Part shown: positions 27,883 to 38,365 of the stretch, piece after piece
Layout of the letters: every line of letters starts with the position of its first letter
How positions within the stretch are numbered: the first letter of the stretch is position 1
Source of the DNA: Halioglobus sp.
GTDB taxonomy: Bacteria; Pseudomonadota; Gammaproteobacteria; Pseudomonadales; Halieaceae
Direction of reading: 5' to 3'
Length of the DNA: 51,809 nt
NCBI GenBank assembly: GCA_028825045.1
Contig: JAPKAY010000025.1
Span: 1-51,809, forward strand
The notes under the pieces: generated by a model
The model's database searches: none
The model's input: only the letters and a program-made list of their open reading frames with translations
Told to the model about the DNA's origin: nothing
Position numbers and translations under genes: made by a program

Positions 27883-28022
27883 GTCGCGCGTGCCCTTTAC
27901 TTTTCAATGAGTGGAAACTATAGCACCGGGAAGGCAAATTCAGCAGTCGAGTTGGTTCAACAATCTTTCAAACATGAAGATGTTGTTTAGAATTACCCCG
28001 ATAATTCGACACCTCACAGGAG

Positions 28023-28348
28023 GGCATTGATCTCCGTAAAGCCAAACAGAGCCTGAAATACATCATTGCCGCAGAATGCCGTGTACTTGCCGATCCGGCG
28101 CCGGACATCGCACTGGGGAACTGGCAGACTCCAGCGTCAACTTTCTGGCACGACCCTGGGCAAAATCCGAGAACTTTTGGGCCCTGTTGTGGGATACGAC
28201 CGAATCGGTGAAGGTCATATTCAAAGAGGCCGGCCCCAGCATTCCCTATCCAGACATGGATATTCCACTCGATAGGGGCGCACAGGCCCACCCAAGGGGC
28301 CAGAGCCGCACTCAATTAACGCCTGTACGCAATGACAGCTTCATTTGA
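28023..28348 (+). pseudogene. remnant of an MscS-family mechanosensitive channel gene (C-terminus)
   Basis: The 530-bp gap between MaoC and the RND adaptor contains a fragment that translates as the C-terminal domain of an MscS channel. From 28029 one frame reads DLRKAKQSLKYIIAA then RVLADPAPDIAL; at 28116-28117 the frame shifts, and from 28118 the reading continues ELADSSVNFLARPWAKSEN and, further on, IPYPDMDIPL, all in the order seen in intact MscS proteins. The transmembrane and beta-domain parts are absent, and an in-frame stop lies just upstream (28002-28004). It is therefore a truncated, frameshifted relic. The rest of the gap (27883-28022 and 28349-28508) shows no gene. Confidence 0.8.
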
Positions 28349-28508
28349 AAACCAATCAATCGGGCACCGCCCATCTCCCAGCATTACAAGTATTTCACAG
28401 TAAAATGGGGGCCCTTTGTGGTATAAATGCGCCCCTGAAGTACTAGCGTTTGCTCCTTTTGAAGCCTCTGGTGCGCTCGCCTTCCAAAGACACAAATTGG
28501 TAGCTATT

Positions 28509-29786
28509 GTGGCCTCCCGTAAAAAACAAATTGTTCTCTCCTTCGTCATGCTGGCAGGTTCCATTGCTGTTACGACGGTTTTGTACTTGAATCGACCGCC
28601 AACCTTGATCGCTGAGCCAGTGCACAACGCCATTTCGGTGGATGTAGCAGAAGTGGTTAAACAAACTCTGCGCATACCCGTGCAGGCACAAGGCACCGTT
28701 TCACCTCTTCAGGAAACATCGATACTTGCTGAGGTCAACGGACGCATTATCGAAGTGTCCCCCGCTTTCAACGTCGGTGGTTTCGTTTCACGGGACGACA
28801 TTCTCCTTCGCTTGGATCCCCGCGACTATGAAACCAACTTGTTGCGCGCCAAGGCGGCCCTGAAGAGTGCCGAGAGCACTCTGGCACAGGAAAAAGGCAG
28901 AACGAAAGTCGCTGAGAGAGAGTGGCAGAAATTACCCAAAGGTAGTCAACGCAGCCAGGACGCAAAAGACCTCTACCTGCGCAAGCCGCAAATGGCGCTG
29001 GCACAGTCACAGATGTTTGCGGCACAGGCCGACATCGATACCGCCCAGGACAACCTGGAAAGGACGTTCGTACGCGCACCTTATGACGCGCTGATCCGAT
29101 CAAAGCACAGTGAGTTGGGCCAGTTTGTCGCTGCCGGCAGTCCGCTAGCAGATATTTTTTCTGTGGAATATGCAGAGATTCGCCTGCCGATCCCACAGAA
29201 CAAACTCGCGTACCTCGAACTACCCGATATGAGTGGTGCGGAAGAAGGCTCCCCTATCGATATTTACACTGACGTGAGCGGCGAAATAAAACACTGGACC
29301 GCCCAACTGCATCGTACCGAGGGTGTCTTCGACGAGAGGTCGCGCGTTCTTTATGTGGTGGCCCGCGTTGAAGACCCCTACGGACTAAATGATTCTGATC
29401 GAGAACCATTGCGCATTGGCACCTTTGTCAACGCCAACATCGAGGGCAAAGAACTAACAGGTATCGTCCCGCTTCCACGCTATGTCATGCGTGCGGGAAA
29501 TAGTTTATGGGTGGTAGACGAGAGCGGTTACCTGCGCAATCGCAAGGTGTCGCTGCTGCGCACCGGTGGGGATTTGGTGTACGTCAAGGGTGGCCTGGAC
29601 GAAGGTGACCTGGTCTCGCTCACCTCACTGGATAACTCTTTTGATAGTTCAGAGGTTCGCATCGAGTCCAGCACTCCGAGCAATTTGCTCGATAAAAGTG
29701 GCCGTCGCAAGGTTAAAAATAACGCGCAGTTGATCGATGTCACGGCTGCGGTAGAACAGCCCGCCAGTGACAGTGAGGGTGGATGA
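28509..29786 (+). CDS. RND efflux periplasmic adaptor subunit (MFP/HlyD family)
   Basis: Adaptor that links the inner-membrane pump to an outer-membrane channel. The frame is open from 28416, but I take the GTG at 28509 (425 residues) because it gives a short basic start (VASRKKQIV) and one N-terminal membrane segment. A TTG at 28497 is another option. The barrel-sandwich lipoyl halves flank a coiled-coil hairpin (about 110-190; SAESTLAQEKG and AQADIDTAQDNLERTFVRAP), followed by beta-barrel and membrane-proximal domains. No outer-membrane channel gene is adjacent. Overlaps the pump gene by 4 bp. Confidence 0.88.
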   Translation: MASRKKQIVLSFVMLAGSIAVTTVLYLNRPPTLIAEPVHNAISVDVAEVVKQTLRIPVQAQGTVSPLQETSILAEVNGRIIEVSPAFNVGGFVSRDDILLRLDPRDYETNLLRAKAALKSAESTLAQEKGRTKVAEREWQKLPKGSQRSQDAKDLYLRKPQMALAQSQMFAAQADIDTAQDNLERTFVRAPYDALIRSKHSELGQFVAAGSPLADIFSVEYAEIRLPIPQNKLAYLELPDMSGAEEGSPIDIYTDVSGEIKHWTAQLHRTEGVFDERSRVLYVVARVEDPYGLNDSDREPLRIGTFVNANIEGKELTGIVPLPRYVMRAGNSLWVVDESGYLRNRKVSLLRTGGDLVYVKGGLDEGDLVSLTSLDNSFDSSEVRIESSTPSNLLDKSGRRKVKNNAQLIDVTAAVEQPASDSEGG

Positions 29787-32700
29787 TGCAGCCCGTTCGC
29801 CGCAAGGGCATCATCGCATGGTTTGCATACAACCCGGTTGCAGCCAATCTACTGATGCTGATTATCATTGTCGTGGGAATCGGGTCCGCATTCAATATCC
29901 AGCGAGCGATGTTCCCTTCTCTGGATATCAAAATGGTATTCATCGACATGGCCTACCCTGGCGCTGCCCCTGAGGAGGTAGAGCAGGGTGTGGTACTAAA
30001 GATCGAAGAAGCCATAAACGATATCGATGGAATCAAGCGAGTGGAGTCAGACTCATTCGAGTCTGGCGCTTTGATGATGATCGAACCGCAGGAAGGGACA
30101 AACCTCGCCAAATTGATGGCTGATATCAAGAATCGCATTGATGCCATACAACATTTTCCGCAAGAGGCGGAAAAACCCATTATCAGTCAGCCAGAGATAC
30201 TGTTTCCTGCTCTAACGTTGCAGTTGTCCGGCGACATCGACGAACGCAGTATGAAATCACTTGCGGATGAGATGCGACGCGAGCTACTGACCTACCCGGC
30301 AATTTCTGCGGCAACAGTAGTGGGCGCCCGCGAGTATGAAATCGCTATCGAGATTTCTGAACAACTCCTGCGGGAATACCACCTGAGTCTCTCGGACGTA
30401 GCAAAAATCATTTCCGTCTCTTCGTTGGACGTTCCGGCCGGCTCCGTTCGCACAGAAAACGGCGACATCATGTTGCGCACAATGGGGCAAGCCTACGTAC
30501 AGCAGGATTTTGAGAACATTTTGCTAAAAACCTGGCCAGATGGCACCCGCCTCCTGCTGGGTGATATTGCGACTGTGGATGACGGCTTCGTAGACGGTGC
30601 CGGTTTCGCCGCATTCGATGGCGTCTACTCGCTGGGCATAAACGTTTTCGCCATTGGTAAGCAGGACATTATAGAAACAGCGGACTCGGCTAAAGCCTAC
30701 GTTGCTAAACGAGGCAATAGCCTCCCGCAGGGCGTAAAGCTGGATGTCTGGAATGACGCCACCTACTACCTCACCGGAAGGCTGGGGATGATGATCAAGA
30801 ACCTGGCGATGGGCGCCTTGCTGGTGTTTATCATTCTGGCTTTGTTTCTGGAAATAAAACTAGCCTTTTGGGTCATGATGGGAATACCAGTCTGTTTTCT
30901 GGGCGCCATGGCTATGATCAATACACCTTTGATTCACTCCAGTTTGGACATGATCAGTATCTTTGGCTTTATTTTGGTGCTGGGTATCGTTGTTGATGAT
31001 GCCATTATTATGGGCGAAAGCGCCTATAGCGAGCAGGAGAAATTAGGGCACAGTGTAGAGAATGTAGTCAATGGCGTTTACCGGGTCTCCACACCTGCCA
31101 CATTTGGTGTGCTGACTACCATCATGGCTTTTGCTCCCTCACTTTTTATCCAGGGAGTATTCGGCGCCTTTCCCGCTGCTTGCGGATGGGTTGTCATTTG
31201 GTGTCTGTGTTTTTCACTGGTTGAATCGAAGTGGATACTGCCAGCCCACCTCGCCCACAGCAAACCTACAAAAAATCGTATTCTCCTGCGGATAGATCGA
31301 GTGCAGGAGAAAGTGAACCGACTGCTCAACTATTTTGTGCACTATCGCTACAAGCCGTTTATGCTCAAGTGCGTTCAGAATCGATATCTGACCCTAACCT
31401 TCTTTTTGTCACTACTGGTTCTTTCTGTGGGCCTATTGGCAGGTGGCGCGGTACGAACAGTGCTCTCGCCGGATACACCCGGGGAGTTCTTGCAGGTGGA
31501 ACTGCGCATGTCCGAAGGCATACCTGAAGAGCGCACCCTGCAGGCCGTCTCCCACATCGCCAACGCCTTTATAACCATGGAGGAAGAGTACAGAAAAGAA
31601 AGTGGCACCGATGAACGCCTGCTCAATCATATGGCCACCTACGGTTTCAACCGTATCAATGGTCGCATCGATGTGGAGCTGACAAAGGAGGACGAGCGCA
31701 GCATCAGTACCCCGGAGGTTCAGCAGCGCTGGCGTGAAGCTGTAGGCAGAGTGCACGGTGCTGATGTATTTGCCATCACAAGCGCTGACGGTCCGAAGAT
31801 GGGGCCCTCAATCGCATTTGATCTTATGCACGGCAATTTTGACACGCTCAGACAGGCCGCCGGTGATCTCGAAGAGGCACTGGGCCGCTACACAGGTCTT
31901 TACGATATCCGCAACGGTGTCAGCGACACTGCCGACGAATTCCACCTGGACCTCCTTCCCGAAGCCGAGTCCCTTGGCATCACCCGCTCCGATATGGGGC
32001 GGCAGGTGCGGCACGCATTTTACGGGGCCGAGGCACAGCGTGTGCAGCGCGGCATCGATGAAGTGAAAGTCATGGTTCGTTATCCCAAAGCCGATCGCGA
32101 AAACGTCAACAGCCTGAACAATATGTTTATTCGCACACCTGGAGGTGATGAAATACCTTTTGAAACCGTCGCTAAACTTAAAGTTAAACAGGGCTTATTA
32201 AAGGCAACTCGAATCAACTACCAACGCGCTGCCGAGATCACCGCAGAAGTGTACAAAAGCGATGTAGAGCCGGACAAAGTCATTGCTGATATAGAACAAA
32301 ACGTTATCCCCATCCTGCAGAAAAAGTATCCAGGACTGGACTATGCCATCTCCGGTATGGCCGACGAAGAGGCCAAGATGGCGAAGAGCATGATAGTCGG
32401 ATTCTCTCTGGCCCTGTTTGGTATTTATGCGCTCCTGGCCATTCCAACTAAATCTTACCTGCAGCCTTTGATCATCATGGGCGTTATACCCTTTGGCATG
32501 ATCGGTGCGATCTTCGGCCACTGGGTATTAGGCTACCCACTGAGCATGATGTCGCTGATGGGTGTAATTGCGCTCAGCGGTGTCGTGGTCAATGACAGCC
32601 TTATCCTGGTGGATTTTGTAAACAAAGCAAAAGCAGAGGGAATAGATCGCTACACGGCGGTCGTGCAAGCCGGGACCAAGCGCTTCCGAGCCATTCTGCT

Positions 32701-32929
32701 CACCTCGTTAACCACTTTTTTCGGCTTAATCCCCATGCTTACTGAGCGTACGCTTCAGGCAGAAATGATGGTGCCGATGGCTATCTCCCTGGCGTATGGA
32801 ATCGTCTTTGCAACAGTGATCACACTACTGTTATTGCCCTGTCTGTATATGATACTGGAAGATCTGGACGCTTGGTGGGCGCAACGCCGCGGAAAATCAG
32901 ACGATACGCTGGAAGCGGAACTGACGTAG
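29783..32929 (+). CDS. RND-family efflux transporter permease (HAE1-like)
   Basis: 1048-residue inner-membrane proton-driven pump with the normal RND layout: TM1 near 15-35, a large periplasmic loop, TM2-6 (about 335-535), a second loop, and TM8-12 (about 860-1030). The TM4 proton-relay pair Asp405-Asp406 (GIVVDDAI) is present. In TM10 the usual Lys of AcrB is not present; the block reads GVVVNDSLILVDF, with Asn-Asp at the place of Lys-Asn. This is seen in a broad uncharacterised RND subgroup. Substrate unknown. Translationally coupled to the adaptor. Confidence 0.92.
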   Translation: MMQPVRRKGIIAWFAYNPVAANLLMLIIIVVGIGSAFNIQRAMFPSLDIKMVFIDMAYPGAAPEEVEQGVVLKIEEAINDIDGIKRVESDSFESGALMMIEPQEGTNLAKLMADIKNRIDAIQHFPQEAEKPIISQPEILFPALTLQLSGDIDERSMKSLADEMRRELLTYPAISAATVVGAREYEIAIEISEQLLREYHLSLSDVAKIISVSSLDVPAGSVRTENGDIMLRTMGQAYVQQDFENILLKTWPDGTRLLLGDIATVDDGFVDGAGFAAFDGVYSLGINVFAIGKQDIIETADSAKAYVAKRGNSLPQGVKLDVWNDATYYLTGRLGMMIKNLAMGALLVFIILALFLEIKLAFWVMMGIPVCFLGAMAMINTPLIHSSLDMISIFGFILVLGIVVDDAIIMGESAYSEQEKLGHSVENVVNGVYRVSTPATFGVLTTIMAFAPSLFIQGVFGAFPAACGWVVIWCLCFSLVESKWILPAHLAHSKPTKNRILLRIDRVQEKVNRLLNYFVHYRYKPFMLKCVQNRYLTLTFFLSLLVLSVGLLAGGAVRTVLSPDTPGEFLQVELRMSEGIPEERTLQAVSHIANAFITMEEEYRKESGTDERLLNHMATYGFNRINGRIDVELTKEDERSISTPEVQQRWREAVGRVHGADVFAITSADGPKMGPSIAFDLMHGNFDTLRQAAGDLEEALGRYTGLYDIRNGVSDTADEFHLDLLPEAESLGITRSDMGRQVRHAFYGAEAQRVQRGIDEVKVMVRYPKADRENVNSLNNMFIRTPGGDEIPFETVAKLKVKQGLLKATRINYQRAAEITAEVYKSDVEPDKVIADIEQNVIPILQKKYPGLDYAISGMADEEAKMAKSMIVGFSLALFGIYALLAIPTKSYLQPLIIMGVIPFGMIGAIFGHWVLGYPLSMMSLMGVIALSGVVVNDSLILVDFVNKAKAEGIDRYTAVVQAGTKRFRAILLTSLTTFFGLIPMLTERTLQAEMMVPMAISLAYGIVFATVITLLLLPCLYMILEDLDAWWAQRRGKSDDTLEAELT

Positions 32930-32998
32930 TTCCTGCCCAACCAGAAGCACATTCTTTGACTACTCCGATAGTTAAGTTCAAGCTGGAAGTCTTAATAG

Positions 32999-33010
32999 GG
33001 TTTGCAAACC
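32999..33010. repeat. 12-bp perfect palindrome between convergent genes
   Basis: GGTTTGCAAACC reads the same on both strands and sits between the 3' ends of the RND pump and sppA genes. It has no T tract and may be chance or a protein-binding site. Confidence 0.3.
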
Positions 33011-33050
33011 GTTTCACACAGCAGGTGCGATTTACCTGTTCAGAAGCTCC

Positions 33051-34898
33051 CTAACGAGCAATGCTGCAGGAAACACACCGCAGATAAAGGTGCCCGGGGT
33101 CCTGTAAAATAGCCAGTTCCTGCGCAGCGGCCTTTACGGGAGCCAACAGACCATTTAGCGCGGTACTGGCCGTCGATTCAGTCCACAGGTTCAAGCTGCC
33201 GACACGGTTTGCCAACTGCTTCAACAGCATGTCCCGCGGCGAAAGCGGCAGTTCCACATAATCGACCTTGTAGTCTTCAATTCCTGCCAACCCTGCAGCG
33301 GCGGAGACCGCATCTGCCAAGGTGCCGACGTTATCAACCAGGCCTGACTCCAAGGCATCCGTAGCGCTCCAGACTCGGCCTCCGGCCAGCGGGTCAACTT
33401 CCGCCACCGTCATATCACGTCCCTGGGCAACGATTTGCAGAAAACTGACGTAGGCAAACTCAACACCGCTATGCAGTGCCGCAACCACATCCGGATTTAG
33501 GGGTCGATCGGCGCGCAGTGAACCGGCAAGGGCGGTCGTGCCTACACCATCGGTGTATATGCCAACGCGATCTAATAATTCTTCAAAAGTAGGAAAGGCG
33601 GCAAATACACCGATACTACCGGTGATAGTCGATGGAGTTACCCAAATCTCATCTGCCTCTGCAGCAATGTAATAGCCTCCGGAGGCCGCCACCGAACCCA
33701 TGGAAACAACCACGGGAACTCCCATGTCGCGCGCGTGCAATACTTGCTGGCGAATTATCTCCGATGCAAACATGCTGCCACCACCGCTGTTTACACGCAG
33801 CACGAGGGCCTTAACACCATCCGCTTCCACAGCACCACGAATCAAGCGCGCGAGAGAATCGCCTCCTATTGTGCCGGGAGGTTGATCACCCGGCAGAATC
33901 TCACCCTCCGCCGTGACTACTGCAATTCGGTCACCCCTCTGAGCCCCAAATTGCCGAGGCCGTTTCCGCGCCACATAGCGTTCGAACACAACCGCTTCGT
34001 AAAGACCATCTTCATTGGTGGCGCCGACCAGTTCAACGAGAAAATCATTACTGTCGTTTCGGCTCAGCAACATGTCTACCAATCCTGCCTCGATAGCCGC
34101 CTGCGCAGAGTCACCACCCTGGCTCTCTAGTCGACGGGTGAAATTATTCACGTAGTCGTTCACCGCGCCCGGTTCGAGTGCGCGCTGCACCTCCACAGTA
34201 GAGGTGTATTGGCCCCATAAATTCTCCAGCCAAAGGCTGGTCTGAACTTTTTCCCCAGGCGACATATCATCGCGTATAAAAGGCTCCACGGCGGATTTGT
34301 GGTCACCAGCCCTAAATACATGAACATTGACCGAGATTTTCTCCAAAGCGTCTCGAAAGTAGTTGCGGTAACTACTGAACCCTTCCAACACGACGCCACC
34401 CATAGGGTGCGAAATCACCGTATCGGCATGACTTGCGAGTAAGTATTGGTCCTGAGTAAAGTAGTCACCGACGGCGACAATTGGTTTTCCACTTTCGCGA
34501 AAACGTTGCAGCGCCGGAATAATCTCCTGGGTTTTACTGATCCCGACATACATCAAGGAACCCAGCTCCATCACCAGGGAATTGATCGCAGGGTCCTCAG
34601 CAGCGTAGTCGATTGCGTCAATAACGTCCCGCAACAACACCTCGTGATCCGTGGGAAACTGCTCGCTAATCAGTGCCTGCAGCGGATTAACCGCAGATTT
34701 CTGGTCGACCACTGTCCCGCTCATATTCAGCAACAGTGCGGCCTTTTCCGGGACTGGCTCCGACTCGCCAGCGATATAAACGAAATACACAAATGCGATC
34801 ATCACTAGAAACAGAATGTTTGACAGGGCCAGCCTAATGCGAGTGATCACGCCCCAAATTGCGGACAAGATTCGACGCAGTAGTGAAGTTTTACTCAT
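33051..34898 (-). CDS. sppA: signal peptide peptidase SppA, 67K type
   Basis: 615-residue membrane serine peptidase that degrades cleaved signal peptides. One N-terminal membrane helix (about 22-43) anchors two tandem ClpP-like domains, as in E. coli SppA. The Ser/Lys dyad is visible: Lys201 in the first domain (RAGDHKSAVEP) and Ser406 in the second (GSVAASGGYY). The last coding residues lie at 33054 upstream of the stop. It follows the DUF2069 gene by 3 bp in a minus-strand operon with wrbA and arsC. Confidence 0.95.
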   Translation of the reverse strand: MSKTSLLRRILSAIWGVITRIRLALSNILFLVMIAFVYFVYIAGESEPVPEKAALLLNMSGTVVDQKSAVNPLQALISEQFPTDHEVLLRDVIDAIDYAAEDPAINSLVMELGSLMYVGISKTQEIIPALQRFRESGKPIVAVGDYFTQDQYLLASHADTVISHPMGGVVLEGFSSYRNYFRDALEKISVNVHVFRAGDHKSAVEPFIRDDMSPGEKVQTSLWLENLWGQYTSTVEVQRALEPGAVNDYVNNFTRRLESQGGDSAQAAIEAGLVDMLLSRNDSNDFLVELVGATNEDGLYEAVVFERYVARKRPRQFGAQRGDRIAVVTAEGEILPGDQPPGTIGGDSLARLIRGAVEADGVKALVLRVNSGGGSMFASEIIRQQVLHARDMGVPVVVSMGSVAASGGYYIAAEADEIWVTPSTITGSIGVFAAFPTFEELLDRVGIYTDGVGTTALAGSLRADRPLNPDVVAALHSGVEFAYVSFLQIVAQGRDMTVAEVDPLAGGRVWSATDALESGLVDNVGTLADAVSAAAGLAGIEDYKVDYVELPLSPRDMLLKQLANRVGSLNLWTESTASTALNGLLAPVKAAAQELAILQDPGHLYLRCVSCSIAR

Positions 34899-34901
34899 TA
34901 A

Positions 34902-36222
<1,321 letters not shown>

Positions 36223-36350
36223 AGCCGATCTCCCGGACGGATATTAATTCGCGGCGAAGTATACCAAATCCAGCGGCGGGAAATCTCTGGCCAGAGAATG
36301 AAGCAGACATGTTCGTGCAGGCATCTATCCTATCATGGCATACTATCAAC

Positions 36351-37586
36351 ATGATATTTCTTAAACAGCTCCTCAGTGAATTCTGGCGCCGCGCACTGTA
36401 TTTCGTCTCTCGATTTTCAAGCGATCGCTGCTCGGAAAATGCGGCTGCACTGACGTATATGAGTCTGTTCGCACTGGTGCCCTTGATAACCGTCCTCTAT
36501 GCAACAGCATCTGCCTTCGCGATACCCGCTTTTCAGGGTATCGAGGAACAGATGCAAGAATTTCTATTCAAGCAACTGGTACCTCAAACCAGTGCCAGTA
36601 TCGAGGGATATCTCAAAGACTTTTCAGCACAGGCGAAAAACCTGACCGGACCAGGCATTGCATTCCTTCTGGTCACTGCAATCCTGATGTTGCGAAATAT
36701 AGAGCATGCATTCAATCTGATCTGGCGCGCCCGCGAAAACCGGAGCCCCTTATCCAGTTTTCTCCTGTATTGGGCAGTACTGACTCTAGCGCCTGTCTCC
36801 ATCTTACTCGCGCTGGTCATCAGCACCTATCTCTCCTCCGTCACCGATGCCCTGCCAGACATGGACATATTCGGAGTCAGGGCCTATCTGCTGCAGACTG
36901 CTCCGGTAGTGTTGAGTACCATGGGCTTTAGCCTGATATACGCCGCAGTCCCAAACTGCAGAGTGCCCTTCAAGCATGCCCTCATCGGCGGCTTTTTTGC
37001 AGCGCTGGCCTTCCACGCTGCACGCGAACTATTCACAACAGCTGTTGCGGGCTCCAGCATCACCTTTATTTACGGCGCATTCGCTGCCGTTCCACTGTTT
37101 TTATTATGGATATACCTGTCCTGGAACATCGTATTAATGGGAGGCATTCTGGTACACAGTCTTTCGGCCTACCAAAACAATGAACAAGCCAGCAGACCGT
37201 TAATTCTTAAGGCCCTGGATGTTTTATATCTGTTTTGGCAAAAGCAAAATTCCGGTGCAACGGTTCGCGAGATAGAACTGCTGGATGGCAGGCACTCTGT
37301 CACCCGCGGTCTTGACAGTGTCACCTGGGGCATTTTGCGCAATGTTCTCATAGAAAAAAGAGTGATCACGCAAAACGACAGAGGGCACTATCTGTTAAGT
37401 CGAGACTTGCACACTATCTCGTTCTGGCAGTTGAAAGAATGGGTCAACGACGAATTGGTGCTGACCAGCGAAGATGCTGACACGCATATGGAATGGCAAA
37501 ATTCCGCCTACCGGCTTCTTCTGAATCAACGGGAAGGTCAACGCAAGTTGTTAGACACAAACCTGGTTGAGCTTTATACCCAATGA
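36351..37586 (+). CDS. YihY/BrkB (UPF0761) family inner-membrane protein
   Basis: 411 residues from the ATG at 36351; an ATG at 36309 in the same frame would add 14 residues, and neither has a clear ribosome-binding site. Six membrane segments lie within about 20-275, with the family blocks CSENAAALTYMSLFALVPL and FIYGAFAAVPLFLLWIYLSW. A soluble winged-helix-like C-terminal tail follows (about 290-411). Function of the family is unsettled; it is not RNase BN. The stop overlaps the next gene by 4 bp. Confidence 0.9.
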   Translation: MIFLKQLLSEFWRRALYFVSRFSSDRCSENAAALTYMSLFALVPLITVLYATASAFAIPAFQGIEEQMQEFLFKQLVPQTSASIEGYLKDFSAQAKNLTGPGIAFLLVTAILMLRNIEHAFNLIWRARENRSPLSSFLLYWAVLTLAPVSILLALVISTYLSSVTDALPDMDIFGVRAYLLQTAPVVLSTMGFSLIYAAVPNCRVPFKHALIGGFFAALAFHAARELFTTAVAGSSITFIYGAFAAVPLFLLWIYLSWNIVLMGGILVHSLSAYQNNEQASRPLILKALDVLYLFWQKQNSGATVREIELLDGRHSVTRGLDSVTWGILRNVLIEKRVITQNDRGHYLLSRDLHTISFWQLKEWVNDELVLTSEDADTHMEWQNSAYRLLLNQREGQRKLLDTNLVELYTQ

Positions 37587-38029
37587 GAATTCTACTGATG
37601 CTCGGGCTGTCACTGCTGCTGGCAGCTTGCGGGGCACGCGAAGAAGCAACTACCCAACCGACTTTAGAGAGCCTGCGGGGCCAATGGCTAGTCGTCAACT
37701 ACTGGGCACAGTGGTGCAAACCTTGTATCGAGGAAATTCCAGAGCTCAATGCACTCAATGACCGGTACGACGAGGTGACCGTACTGGGTGTAAATTACGA
37801 TGGCGCAAGCGGGGCCGAATTGGAACAGCAGCTGCAGACATTGAATATCAAATTTTTCAATCTAGCGTCTGACCCGTCGGCATCGCTGGGCGTACCAAGA
37901 CCCGTGGTCCTCCCTAGCACCCTGATAGTAAATCCAGAGGGCGAATTACTGACCACACTGGTCGGCCCGCAAACACTAGAATCACTGGCACAAATAACCG
38001 GTCAGATGGATACTCAGAAAGAGCAGTAA
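37583..38029 (+). CDS. TlpA-like thioredoxin-fold lipoprotein
   Basis: 148 residues. The lipoprotein signal MRILLMLGLSLLLAACG gives Cys16 as the lipid-modified residue. A thioredoxin fold follows with the redox motif WCKPC and the cis-Pro region (VLPSTLI). It resembles TlpA/ResA-type periplasmic thiol reductases acting on cytochrome c maturation or other exported proteins. Overlaps yihY by 4 bp. Confidence 0.88.
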   Translation: MRILLMLGLSLLLAACGAREEATTQPTLESLRGQWLVVNYWAQWCKPCIEEIPELNALNDRYDEVTVLGVNYDGASGAELEQQLQTLNIKFFNLASDPSASLGVPRPVVLPSTLIVNPEGELLTTLVGPQTLESLAQITGQMDTQKEQ

Positions 38030-38042
38030 CGTTCCCAGAGAC

Positions 38043-38067
38043 AAAAAAACCGGCCCAGAGGGCCGGT
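38043..38067 (-). terminator. strong intrinsic terminator on the minus strand
   Basis: An 8-bp perfect stem (ACCGGCCC at 38049-38056, GGGCCGGT at 38060-38067) with a 3-nt loop is followed on the minus strand by seven T residues (38049-38043). On the plus strand the stem has no T tract after it, so it is not a good terminator for the tlpA-like mRNA. No annotated minus-strand gene ends here. Confidence 0.8.
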
Positions 38068-38200
38068 ATACGCACAGGAAAACCCTTGCGAAGTCTAAGA
38101 CCTGGATGGACTCCAGAGGTATAACAATGGTGCTGAACTTCCAGCCGCGAATACGGCGACACCAACTGTTAACAATCAGACTTCTGCCCTGCCGTTTTAG
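38043..38200 (-). ncRNA. candidate small RNA ending at the minus-strand terminator
   Basis: The 336-bp gap between the tlpA-like gene and cysK has no convincing ORF. Read on the minus strand it shows nested complementarity: an outer 7-bp pairing (38178-38184 with 38090-38096), a GCCG/CGGC hairpin (38144-38157), a CTGGA/TCCAG hairpin (38102-38116) and then the terminator. This is the layout of an independent small RNA of roughly 130-300 nt. The 5' end is not defined; no promoter is clear. It does not resemble tmRNA, 6S, RNase P or SRP RNA by eye. Confidence 0.4.
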
Positions 38201-38270
38201 TTCCCCCAGCGAGAGAATTTATTTCAAATATCGGTATTTTTCGGTGTGCGACCAAGCATCACGCTAATAA

Positions 38271-38299
38271 ACAGATGCTACAGTGAGTAGACAGATGCT
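38271..38299. repeat. direct repeat upstream of cysK
   Basis: ACAGATGCT occurs at 38271-38279 and 38291-38299, 20 bp apart centre to centre, about 70-95 bp before the cysK start. Two helical turns of spacing suits a paired activator site such as a CysB-type regulator, but this is only a suggestion. Confidence 0.3.
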
Positions 38300-38365
38300 G
38301 CGGTCGCGACTAATCTTATGCTGGCTCAATAGCTAGAGTCCAACGAGTCTAGAAGGGGGGAAACA

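Noticed and set aside
28416..28508. Upstream extension of the RND adaptor from a TTG codon
   Set aside because: It would put 31 non-signal-like residues before the membrane anchor; the GTG at 28509 gives a normal short basic start.
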